DNA of 64,000 nucleotides from contig JAIXMN010000024.1 in assembly GCA_025716815.1 (NCBI GenBank), positions 1-64,000 of the forward strand, given 5' to 3'. This document shows, piece by piece, positions 1-9,861 of this stretch. Numbering within the stretch: position 1 is the first letter of the stretch; every line of letters starts with the position of its first letter. The position numbers and the translations under genes are program-made. Origin of the DNA: Dichotomocladium elegans. Lineage: Eukaryota > Mucoromycota > Mucoromycetes > Mucorales > Lichtheimiaceae. The notes below the pieces were generated by a model. It had not been told where the DNA came from and did no database searches. It worked only from the letters and a program-made list of their open reading frames with translations.

Positions 1-480
1 CCCTAGGAGTCAAAGTACATAGAGAGGTAGTAAAACCACTAGTCTCTAGATCTACCAGGAGTACCAGTCCTCGCACATCAAGTCCAAGTCAAACTCAATT
101 GACTTGAACTCTTCTGACCTAGATTCCAAAGGCAAAACCACCACCTCTAGGAGAACTAGCTAAAGACGTTCACTAGAACTCAAACAGGGGATGTAAATCC
201 AAAGACCTCAAAGTCTACCAGGAGTACCAGTCCTCGCACATCAAGTCCAAGTCAAAATCAATTGACTTGAGCTCTTCTGACTTTGAGTCCAAAGGGTCTA
301 CATGTTGGGCCCACTTGGACCCACCACCCCCTTCAAGGTTCCTGCGGGTGTCGTTTGCCCAAGTTCAAACCCCCGCAGTGGCGGTGGACCGTCGTTTACC
401 AAGGGGTACCTGTTCAATGCCGCGCTCACAGCAATACGACGGTCCCTTTCCCAATACGACGCTTAAAGGCTTTTCAATAC
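1..480. repeat. Degenerate short-period repeat region with an 84 bp direct duplication
   Basis: A segment beginning tctaccaggagtaccagtcc at 51 recurs almost unchanged at 214, so the period is 163 bp and the shared part is about 84 bp. It contains several caagtcaa/ttgactt words related to the satellite that starts downstream. Short open frames here have no recognisable content and are not called as genes. A role is not evident. Confidence 0.6.
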
Positions 481-509
481 GCCGGTCCCTGATACTTGGA
501 CGTAAAGGG

Positions 510-1350
510 CCTAGGTCTTTTTTAGACTTGACTTGACTGGTCCTAGGTCTTTTTTAGACTTGACTTGACTCATCCTAGGTCTTCTTTAGACTTGACTAGG
601 ACTTTTTTTTTTTTTTTTTTTTTTTTTGACTTACCCTAGGTCTTTTTTAGACTTGACTTGGACTCATCCTAGGTCTTTTTTAGACTTGACTAGGACTTAC
701 CTAGGTCTTTTTTAGACTTGACTTGGAATCATCCTAGGTCTTTTTAGACTTGACTAACTCCTAGGTCTTTTTTGACTTGATTGGAATCATCCTAGGTCTT
801 TTTTAGACTTGACTTGGAATCATCCTAGGTCTTTTTTAGACTTGACTTGGACTCATCCTAGGTCTTTTTTAGACTTGACTTGGATCATCCTAGGTCTTTT
901 TTAGACTTGGACTTAGGAACTTGGACTCCTAGGTCTTTTTTAGACTTGACTTGGACTACTCTAGGTCTTTTTTAGACTTGACTTGGAATCATCCTAGGTC
1001 TTTTTCAGACTTGACTTGGACTCATCCTAGGTCTTTTTTAGACTTGATGGAATCATCCTAGGTCTTTTTTACACTTGACTTCCAATCATCCTAGGTCTTT
1101 TTGGGACTTGACTGGGGTCACTCCTAGGTCTTTTCCTCAGAACGTCTAGGTCATTTTGGGACTTGACTGGGGTCACTTCAAGGACTTTTCCTCAAAACGT
1201 CCAAGTCATTTTTACACTTGACTGGGGTTACTTCAAGGACTTTTCCTCAAAACGTCTAGGTCATTTTTACACTTGACTGGGACCCATCCTAGGTCTTTTC
1301 CCCAATACGTCAGTCATTTTTACACTTGACTGGGACCCATCTTAGGACTT
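510..1350. repeat. 33-35 bp satellite, first block
   Basis: About 25 imperfect tandem units are built on cctaggtcttttttagac followed by ttgacttggactcat. Each unit carries a palindromic CCTAGG. Units drift towards the right end, where the tail becomes ttttgggacttgactgggg and then ttttcctcaaaacgt. A 27-base T run interrupts the array at about 602-627. The monomer length varies between about 29 and 36 bp through small deletions, which is typical of an old array with local re-expansion. Confidence 0.9.
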
Positions 1351-1439
1351 TTCTGCAACACATGTGGGACATTTTCGGACATCTTTGGACACTCTCTAGG
1401 TGTTTTCTGCAGTGAATCGCAGCATCCTTTATCGCAAAA

Positions 1440-1960
1440 AATACAAAAAAACATAAAAAAATTAAAACCGCAATAAAATGAATGGCAAAAGCATGTGCAT
1501 CATGAAAACAAACAGAAACCTGAAAATAAAATTTTCACCTCATGTTTTTTCGTAATAACCGCGCATTTGCATTCTTCTCATGCAAATGCCGCAATGGTTT
1601 CTTGTGCGCAAAATTTCGGCGCATCGAATAAACCAAGTTCCATGCCAAACGGACCAGAACTCGTTGAGAAACCCACAAAAGCACCTTCAGGAAAATGCAT
1701 TCTCGACGCGCGAGGGGCTTTTTGACCCCGATTTCGTGCCCGGAGGGCCTCCGGAGTACCACCATTCGAACGGGCTCGTCGAGAGCTTTCGAATGATCCA
1801 ACTTTGAGCCCAAACGGACCACTTTACGACCTCCAAGTAATGAAAAACCTTCAAGGCCGAAATGACTTTGTTGTGGGGGGAAAACGGCTGCATACGCCCG
1901 GTAAAACCCCGCCACCGGCGTATTGAGGAAATTCATCTATAGGATGATTAACATGCAGAA
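1440..1960. repeat. A+T-rich leader plus one diverged copy of the 160 bp unit
   Basis: After the first satellite block comes an A+T-rich leader (aaaaattaaaaccgcaataa at about 1,458) and then a segment with catgcaaatgccgcaatggt, cgcatcgaataaa and caaacggaccagaactcgtt. These landmarks reappear in the same order from about 2,963, so the first two blocks form a larger unit of about 1,516 bp (satellite, leader, 160 bp unit). Overlapping open frames on both strands here look like by-products and are not called. Confidence 0.7.
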
Positions 1961-1972
1961 AAATGCTACACA

Positions 1973-2011
1973 GGGGGCAGAGATTGCAGAGGTCATGGGT
2001 TCGACTCTGCC
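1973..2011 (+). other. B-box-like motif inside a short stem
   Basis: GGTTCGACTC at 1998-2007 resembles the RNA polymerase III B box (GGTTCGANNCC). GGCAGAG at 1976-1982 is the perfect complement of CTCTGCC at 2005-2011, giving a 7 bp stem. No A box or full cloverleaf can be placed, so this is not a tRNA gene. A tRNA-derived relic (for example a SINE head) or chance are both possible. Confidence 0.3.
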
Positions 2012-2040
2012 GTTTGCATCCAGGACGGTTTCTTTCACTT

Positions 2041-2870
2041 GGGACCTAGGTCTTTTTTAGACTTGGACCAAGGTCTTTTTCACTTGGGCCTAGGTCTTTT
2101 TTAGACTTGACTTGGTCAGATCCTAGGTCTTTTTTAGACTTGACTTGGCAGATCCTAGGTCTTTTTTAGACTTGACTTGGCATATCCTAGGTCTTTTTCA
2201 GGCTTGACTTGGACTTAACCTAGGTCTTTTTTAGACTTGACTTCCAATGATCCTAAGTCTTTTTTACACTTGACTTGGACTTACCCTAGGTCTTTTTTAG
2301 ACTTGAGACTTGACTTGGACTGACTCTAGGTCTTTTTTACACTTGACTTCCAATGATCCTAGGTCTTTTTTAGACTTGACTTGGACTGACTCTAGGTCTT
2401 TTTTAGACTTGACTTCCAGATCGACTGACTCTAGGTCTTTTTTACACTTGACTTGGCAACTTGACTCCTAGGTCTTTTTTACACTTGACTTGGACTGACT
2501 CTAGGTCTTTTTTAGACTTGACTTCCAATGATCCTAGGTCTTTTTTAGACTTGACTTCCAATGATCCTAGGTCTTTTTTACACTTGACTTGGACTGACTC
2601 TAGGTCTTTTTTACACTTGACTTGGACTGACTCTAGGTCTTTTTTACACTTGACTTCCAATCATCCTAGGTCTTTTTTAGACTTGACTTCCAATATCCTA
2701 GTCTTTTTTACACTTGACTTCCAATCATCCTAGGTCTTTTTTACACTTGACTTCCAATGATCCTAAATCTTTTTTACACTGACTTGGACTGACTCTAGGT
2801 CTTTTTACACTTGACTTCCAATCATCCTAGGTCTTTTTTACACTTGACTGGGACTCATTCTAGGACTTTT
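2041..2870. repeat. 33-35 bp satellite, second block
   Basis: About 25 more units of the same satellite, with cctaggtcttttttagactt or ...acactt and linkers ttggactgact or ttccaatgatc. In-phase 33 bp stretches keep frames open on both strands at about 2,442-2,733 (for example repeated VKCKKDL on the minus strand), which is a consequence of the period being a multiple of three. Units here are more uniform than in the first block, suggesting later amplification. Confidence 0.9.
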
Positions 2871-2962
2871 CCTCAATATGTCTAGGTCATTTTGGGACAT
2901 CATGGGGACACTTTCTAGCTGTTTTCTAGAGTTAGTCGCGAGTGTTTGACCAAAAAAATCAT

Positions 2963-3110
2963 ACAAAAAAATAAAAAAAATTAAAACCATGATAAAATGA
3001 TAGGCAAAAGCATGTGCATCATGAAAACATTCAAAAACCTGTGAAGAAAAAATTCAACTTACGTTTTTTCATGGTAATTGAAAATTGGTGTTCTTCATAT
3101 GCAAAAGCCG
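2963..3110. repeat. Second copy of the A+T-rich leader
   Basis: The segment aaaaattaaaaccatgataa followed by ggcaaaagcatgtgcatcat matches the leader at about 1,458 with scattered substitutions. It links the second satellite block to the 158-164 bp tandem array. No gene is seen. Confidence 0.7.
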
Positions 3111-4290
3111 CGATGGTTTCTACTACAGAAAAATTTTGCGCATCGAATGAGCCTATTTGCACCTCAAACGGACAAGAAACCGCCGAGAAATATGTGATCG
3201 ACTAATTAAGTGATTACTTGCCCCTTTTTTCGTGAATCATTTTTTACATATTACCATACCAAAGCCGCGATGGCTGCAAATAGAACAATCTTCGGCGAGT
3301 CGAATGAGCCTACTTTCATCTCAAACGGACAAGAAACCACCGAGAAATATGAGATCGACAAATTAAGTGATTACTTTGCCCCTGTTTTCGCATATCATTT
3401 TTTACATATTACCATACCAAAGCCGCGATGGCTGCAAATAGAACAATCTTCGGCGGGTCGAATGAGCCTACTTTCATCTCAAACGGACAAGAAACCACCG
3501 AGAAATATGAGATCGACAAATTAAGTGATTACTTTGCCCCTGTTTTCGCATATCATTTTTTACATATTACCATACCAAAGCCGCGATGGCTGCAAATAGA
3601 ACAATCTTCGGCGAGTCGAATGAGCCTACTTTCATCGCAAACGGACAAGAAACCACCGAGAAATATGAGATCGACTAATTAATTAAGCACTTACTTTACC
3701 CCTTTTTTTCACGAATCAATTTTTTCATATTACTATACCAAAGCCGCAATGGTTTCTAATAGAACATTGTTCGGCGAGTCGAATGAGCCTACTTTCATCG
3801 CAAACGGACAAGAAACCACCGAGAAATATGAGATCGACAAATTAATTAAGCACTTACTTTACCCCTTTTTTTCACGAATCAATTTTTTCATATTACTATA
3901 CCAAAGCCGCAATGGTTTCTAATAGAACATTGTTCGGCGAGTCGAATGAGCCTACTTTCATCGCAAACGGACAAGAAACCACCGAGAAATATGAGATCGA
4001 CAAATTAATTAAGCATTTACTTTACCCCTTTTTTTCACGAATCAATTTTTTCATAGTTACCATATCAAAGCCGCGATGGCTGCAAATAGAACAATCTTCG
4101 GCGGGTCGAATGAGCCTACTTTCATCTCAAACGGACAAGAAACCACCGAGAAATATGAGATCGACAAATTAATTAAGCATTTACTTTACCCCTTTTTTTC
4201 ACGAATCAATTTTTTCATAGTTACCATATCAAAGCCGCGATGGTTCCTGGTAAAACTAAGTTTGGCGAGTCGAATGAGCCTACTTGCAGC
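3100..4290 (+). repeat. 158-164 bp tandem array, about eight units
   Basis: The landmark aaagccgcgatgg (or aaagccgcaatgg) recurs with its ATG at 3113, 3270, 3428, 3586, 3749, 3912, 4076 and 4240, so spacing is about 158 bp for the first units and 163-164 bp for the later ones. Each unit contains tcgaatgagcctactt, tcaaacggacaagaaaccac and gagaaatatgagatcgac. The longer form has gained aattaattaagcattt. Short ATG frames in each unit read through into the next but show no known domain and shift between units, so I call it non-coding. Confidence 0.92.
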
Positions 4291-4364
4291 GCAAACGGAC
4301 GTGATGCTGTCGAGTAATGCACAAAAAACTGGTGGAGTTGCGGTCATGGTGGTCAATTATTTTA

Positions 4365-4407
4365 TGTACAGGACTTTTCAGAAAAAGTTTCCCATCTCGC
4401 ACGCAAG
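4365..4407 (+). repeat. Short segment shared with the LINE relic at 11,043-11,084
   Basis: About 42 bases, starting gtacaggacttttcag and ending cccatctcgcacgcaag, recur on the opposite strand at 11,043-11,084 with 40 of 42 positions equal. Both copies can be read as YR(T/S)FQKKFPISHA. This copy lies directly beyond the 160 bp array, the other next to the LTR of the gypsy element. Confidence 0.7.
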
Positions 4408-4409
4408 GC

Positions 4410-5790
4410 GGTTGGTATGGATCGGATCGTGGTTTTTGGGGATGGGTTAAGTGGGAGGTGGAGTGAGCCAGGGCGGGGGGGAAAGTTCCGTCATGTGGTG
4501 GGCAAAATTTTTTTGGTGGTGGGTGAAGGCTGTGGGGGCGGGTGGAGAAAAGTGGCAGGCAAAAAAACTTTCTCGTTTGACTCAGTGGTGGTCAATCGCA
4601 ACTTTGACGGTTGGTCGCCTCAGCAATGGTGGTTGCCAGAGAGAATTTTGGTGGAGGCAAAGTGGCGATTTAAGAGTCAGACGCTCGTTGATCTTTCCTT
4701 GTACTCAGTGCTTGGAGAAGCTCCAGTGTGCAGCACCCCCGCAATAGTCATTGGTGGCGCTGAGATAGTGGCGGTTTAGGAAGGAAAGTGGTTTAATGCG
4801 ACTGCATGACAGACCGTGGTGTATCTCCGCGGCCACGAACACAGCAGATGCTCCCTTCTTCCCCGAAGGGCTTCAAGGTCAGAAAGTATAAAGATAATGC
4901 CAGACGAAGCGCGCACTTTTTTACAAAAGTCCGTTTGTTTGAGTGTGTCAAAAGGAACCGTATTGAAAAAGCAACCAAACATTTTTTATGGGATAGTGGC
5001 GAGGAGTACACCCCAACCGATTTTTATTCAAGAAAAAAGAGAAAGCGAGACGGCAAAGAAATGGCTCATCTGCAGACAGCATCAGGAGGAAGAAGCATTG
5101 TCCTTGAAAGAGGACGTGGGAAAGAAGCGGCTCGTCAAAAGACAGCGGGAAAAAATTCCAGGCCGTACAAGAGGGGCCTGCATTTCTTTTCTGTTCGACC
5201 ATTGTTCCTACAAACCGCAACACCAAATTCAAACGCCCGCAATGCCACTGTTCTTCAAGTCGACAGCAGCATCAAATTCGTACAGCGAAACTCGAGATGG
5301 GTTCAAGCATTAGCGCAAATCGTTGAGTGAGAACAACTTGTCTGCAATTGGCTAGCCGTTGAACAATTAGCAAGCTTGATTTGGTCCTGCGCCGCCGAAA
5401 CCAAGTAACCATAGTAGCAATTGCAAACTGGGAGAAGAATATAAATACCACGAATGGATCGTATACTAAGAATTGCTAAAGGATTCGTGCGAAAAGTTGG
5501 TTTCAACGTTGAAGTCCTGAGCTGCGCTCGTCCTTCGAACTGCCTTGTTGCTTTGTTTTGAAAACAATTTTCTCGCGAACTCTCGAACACATCTATTCCG
5601 CTTTCCGTTTTACGAAGCTCAGCATCACGAAACGATTATCACTCATTCTCTTCATTAGCCTGATGCAACCGCTTTCAGATCTGTTCAATCACAGTGGTGC
5701 GATCCGTGGTTTACCAGCTTTCGTAACTAATCTTTCGTCAATCTTTCTGCAGGTCGCGTCATTTTCGCCCCATGGCGGGCAGAGTCATAA
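4410..5790. other. No gene recognised; sequence of unclear origin
   Basis: Open frames on both strands (up to about 174 codons on the plus strand at 4,806-5,330) overlap each other and contain no recognisable motif. GC content and composition differ from the satellite to the left. I see no promoter, RNA gene or repeat copy that I can support. Confidence 0.4.
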
Positions 5791-7533
5791 TTGAACATCG
5801 AGATCCTTTATGTCCACATTTTACGGGACAGGCTTGGGAGTTGAGCCTTGAACTTCTCGAGAAACAACCCACCTTTCATCTCGCGGTTTTCAGCAAATGG
5901 CTTTTTCTGGATGGGACAGCGAATTAATCTGGTTACAACATCATTCGAAATTACGGCTATTATGTTCCATGCTCCTGTCCCTTTTCCTCCAAACATCTAA
6001 TTGCAAATACCAAAAGGCTAGTGGGCTCTCTAAGGGTGACAACGTGCATATGTCTTCCTTGCCAACCTTGACCAGCCTGCAGTCATGCGTTTCTACCATA
6101 ACAGGCGTACTAATCAGCGCAGTACAGTATTTGTCTACTTTTACTTAACCGGCTTCGAAAAGATTGGAAAACAATACTGTATCTTCGTCATTCGGGTGGG
6201 AGAAGTCATATTTGTACTTTTGGAACATCGATTGTTGAACCTGTGTTAGAGATGAGATGGTGACGAGGATGTTGCAGTGATTGTGTATGATGATTTGGAG
6301 CAACGCTTATTTCCTATCCATCCTGTGAACCATAAGTTTGTTCGATGAAGACCACATTTATTTTACGGATCTATCAACTATAGAAAACTGGGGAAGTCCA
6401 GGCGTAACGGGTGCAAAGTACATCAACAAATGACTTTAGTTACTGGTATGTCACATCCTACTCGGGGCATAAGGTCATAGTTCCCGAGAAGATAAACGGC
6501 CAAAGATGGTTCTGTAGTACATGGAGCACGAATTTTGAAATACATTTTTGTGGTTTACACTTTCCTTTTCTTTGCACATAAACATGATGCTGGTACGCCT
6601 ATCGAAAACGCTGATGTAGCCTTCTCGGTGTTAAGCCAGCGTAAGTTAATGTTAGACTGTAGAAGTATTAGTCGGCATTTACAATTTATCGTGAATGTAA
6701 AGGACGAGGAGATGAGGGAGCTCAATCCCAACATCGAAACGAACGGGCTTTGTCCAGTTCCATCGGTGTGAAACGAGCTGCGCAAAGCAATACCCATAAA
6801 CCCGCCAAAAAAAGGGTGTGCCAAAGCATGACGAAAGCTCGCAAGAGTTGCCATTGATAACCACATCAATCATGGCATGTCCAAGGCCAGCGCCACAGAG
6901 AGCGTGCATATGGCGTCGTCGACTTTTAGCGCATATGCCGCCCGATACAGGGCATCCAGAGGTCTGAACGTAATGCTCAAAGAAGATAATGCCAGAAGGC
7001 GAAGCAGTTTGACAGCAAGTTCATTCGTTTCGTCCTTGAGTATGTTGATGTCTATCCCACGTGCGCCGTAGAAGATGTGATGGTTGCGTGCTCGCAAGCA
7101 ACTACAGAGGCGGTATCGAAAAGCGCGTTGTAGAAATGGCTGCAAAAAACTCAAGGATCACCTTTGAGCGCTTTTGGTGTTTCCCCATCAGCCAGACGGA
7201 GGAAGAGAGGCAAGCGTGCTCCGTCGCTTTGATGAAGTTGGCGATAGGGACGACTTCAAGGCGGATGATAATGTGCTTTTTTGCCGAAGCAGCATTTGCC
7301 GTCAACGCTCGCCGTACATATCCGGTATCACCAAAAGTGTCGCCACCCATCGCCAGTGATCCAGCGATACTCACACCCGACCTCCGCGTCCTAGCTGCTA
7401 TGTCTAGTAGAGGCGTACTTACTTCTTCCGTGCGCTCCTCCTCGGGGTTCACCACCGCAAAAGAGATGCTCGATTTCGTCGACGAAGTCCAGGCTATCGT
7501 GCCCAGTTTGGAGGAGGAAACGTGGTACTTCAC
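5790..7533 (-). pseudogene. Broken protein-like minus-strand frames, family not recognised
   Basis: Three consecutive minus-strand stretches read like protein in different frames. The first (7,533-7,102) includes GDTGYVRRALTANAASAKKH. The second (7,154-6,555) includes FRPLDALYRAAYALKVDDAI and, after one in-frame stop near 6,870, GTGQSPFVSMLGLSSLISS. The third (about 6,150-5,808) includes LISTPVMVETHDCRLVKVGK and NREMKGGLFLEKFKAQLP. Frameshifts and stops separate them, so nothing here is functional as it stands. I do not recognise the family; captured gene, unknown transposon protein and endogenised foreign gene are all open. An overlapping 179-codon plus-strand frame (7,061-7,600) is probably its shadow. 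Confidence 0.4.
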
Positions 7534-7621
7534 AGATGCGCTTTTTCCAACAACTGTATCCGTTCATTCTCTAGTGGCGTCATGTACTCTGGTCGCGTGA
7601 CAGCTGCGACTGCGGGAGTTT

Positions 7622-9193
7622 TCAAAAGCACAGGCTTATTTGAGACATTACCCACCACCAGCTCTTTTCCGGAGGGAACAGATGAGAAAGAGCGTCAGGC
7701 AACACGTTGAGTACACCAGGACGACGCACAACCGTGAAATTGTAATCGCAAATGGCATCTAACCACTGGACCATCATAGGATTAGCAATGGGTTGCGTGT
7801 GTAAATAGACGAGGGCTTTGTGGTCCGTGTATAATGTGAATGGACAACCCCACAAGAACTGGTGAAATTTCTTGAATGCATACACAACGGCCAGCAACTC
7901 TCGCTTCGTGACAGAATAGTTGCGCTCTAATGGCGACAACGCGCGCGCAACAAAACCAATGTAGCATGTTCGATTTCCACGCCTTTGGTACAAGACAGCA
8001 CCAATACCACTATTTGAGGCGTCATTTGCGACTTCAAAAGGTAAACTCAAATCTGGGAAACTGAGAACAGGTGCACTTTGTAATAATTTTTTGATGGCTT
8101 CAAAATGACGGAGGTGCAATGGTGCCCATAGATCTTTCAATGATCCAGCATTACGTAAGCTATTCAGCGGTGCCGTCAACTGAGAGATTTTGGGTAGATG
8201 GTCGCTGAAATAATTAACTAAGCCCAGAAATCTTTGGATGTCTTTACCCGATTGGGGAATGGGCCATGTCATAACATTGGACACTTTCCGGGGATCCACC
8301 GAGACTCCTCGGGCACTAACACAGAAGCCAAGTAGGTAGACTGACTGCTGTGCAAAATGGCATTTGTCTGGGTTGAGAATCAAGTTGGCCTTTGTGAGAC
8401 GCTCTATAGCATCTAACACATGTCCACGATGTTCTTCCATGGAGTTTGAGAACACAACAATGTCATCAACAAAAGCAGTGACATAACGAACATCACGGAA
8501 CAACAGGTTGATAACCCGTTGAAATTTAGATGATATAGGTTTAAGTCCGAACGGACAACCTTTGAACATATACTGTATATCGTTGAAAGTGAAGGCAGTC
8601 TTATGTTGATGTGGTTCATAAATCTTGAAACGGTGAAACGCATTCTTCAAATCCAATGTGGTAAACACACGAGCACCGCGCATTTTCAAGAACACATCCT
8701 TGATCAGAGGAAGTGGGAACCGATCATCAGGTAGTAAATTGTTGATATGCCGAGGGTCCAGGCATGGTCTACGATCACCAGTATAATTGCCTTGAGGATC
8801 TTTCTTTGGGGCGAAAGTAAGAGGACTATTCTATCCATTGTTATGTGGAGCCAAAGTGATAATATTATCTGCTAACCACTTGTCAATCTGTTTCTGCAGC
8901 ACGTCATGCAAAGCATATGGCAACGGATACTGCCTTCTATGTGCAACCTTATTAGGGGGAGTGTCTAGATAAATAATTGATTCAGGCATTGTACAGAAAG
9001 ATGACATAGGAATGTTTCCATTACGTTCCATAGCAGGACGAATTAAATCCATGAACTGCCTGTGCTCAGTCGTCGTGCCAGCTAGAGACGCATTGGGTTC
9101 TTCTTCAGCAACAATTGGATCAATTGCTTTTGCGTATTGGGACGAATCCAACCTGTTGCCATACCTCCAACAAACAAACCAATGTGCTGCCAT
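7622..9193 (-). pseudogene. Gypsy pol: reverse transcriptase and RNase H
   Basis: One frame runs from about 9,193 to 7,622 with an in-frame TAG at 8,831-8,833. Visible signatures are the RT N-terminal DPRHINNLLPDDRFPLP region, TTLDLKNAFHRF, CPFGLKPISSKFQR and the catalytic FVDDIVVFS, followed by the thumb/connection (GLVNYFSDHLPKISQLTAPL) and the RNase H start FEVANDASNSGIGAVLYQ with YTDHKALVYL. This is the Ty3/gypsy order RT-RNase H. Upstream, a one-base shift near 9,120-9,190 separates it from the protease frame. The stop and shift show it is a relic. Confidence 0.9.
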
Positions 9194-9360
9194 ATGTCAA
9201 TGCCCAAGATAAGGCCAGTTTCATCCTCTGCATCCATGACCTCAAACTCATGTTGCACTGATTTCCCATTGTGAATGATGTTAAGGTTAACGATGCCAAT
9301 ACGAGCAACCGTTTACTTCTTGACTGCTAGTTTTATTTCACCCTCTGCAGGTTGAATAGA

Positions 9361-9861
9361 TCACTTGAAAGAGGCGCACAAAGAGGGGCTAACTGCGGAT
9401 ATCGTCGCAGCACTGTCAACCAAGGCAAACAACTCCTGATCATTCACAATAACAGGAACATGGTAAGTCTTCGCTTGAACTGAGTTGGTAGTACCCATGG
9501 CAAGCAACTTACATTGCTGACTGAGGTTGTTAAGCTCAGCATCGATGTCTTGCATGTGGACATCATGCTCCATTGGCCACTGCAAATCAGCAAGAGCATC
9601 CTCGTCGACACCCAACAAGCTCTTGTCAACTTGCAATCCGGGTGCGATATCCGTTTGAGTGCTGACGGATAATGCCCTCGTGTTGGGCGCCGAAGACGAA
9701 CCAAAGGCCGGGATTACAGCACCAGATGCCGAAGCGACTGGAGCAACACGAGCAGAAGACGACACAGCCGAAGCGTTGAAACCTGACTTCTTGGGTTTCA
9801 CCACACGCGAGAACGCGCGGACCACTCTAGTTTCCTGAGGCTGATGACGGGAGCCTCTCAC
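9361..9861 (-). pseudogene. Gypsy gag C-terminus and retropepsin-like protease fragment
   Basis: The frame continues gag in phase after a TAG at 9,865-9,867 and ends at a TGA at 9,361. Near its end it reads LFALVDSAATISAVSPSLC, matching the catalytic segment of retroviral-type aspartic proteases, normally Asp-Ser/Thr-Gly. Here the Gly is Ala (DSA). Reading past the TGA gives further protease-like text (HEFEVMDAEDETGLILGIDI), again broken by a stop. The DSA change and the stops are consistent with an inactive copy. Confidence 0.8.

Noticed and set aside
1973..2011. tRNA gene
   Set aside because: Only a B-box-like word and one stem; no A box, anticodon arm or acceptor geometry.
1..2870. Telomeric repeat at the window start
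   Set aside because: The units (33-35 bp, cctaggtc...) do not resemble TTAGGG-type telomere repeats and do not run to an end.
3210..4450. Chain of ATG-started frames in the 160 bp array
   Set aside because: They follow from the repeat and change frame with unit length; no known domain.
4806..5330. 174-codon plus-strand frame, overlapped by a 165-codon frame in another phase
   Set aside because: Two long frames over the same bases with no domain, start context or splice sites; nothing to choose between them.
5303..5590. 95-codon minus-strand frame as an additional exon of the unknown block
   Set aside because: No continuity of similarity or splice signals with the broken frames to its right; left unassigned.
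7061..7600. 179-codon plus-strand open frame
   Set aside because: It lies antisense to a more protein-like minus-strand sequence and shows no motif; most likely its shadow.
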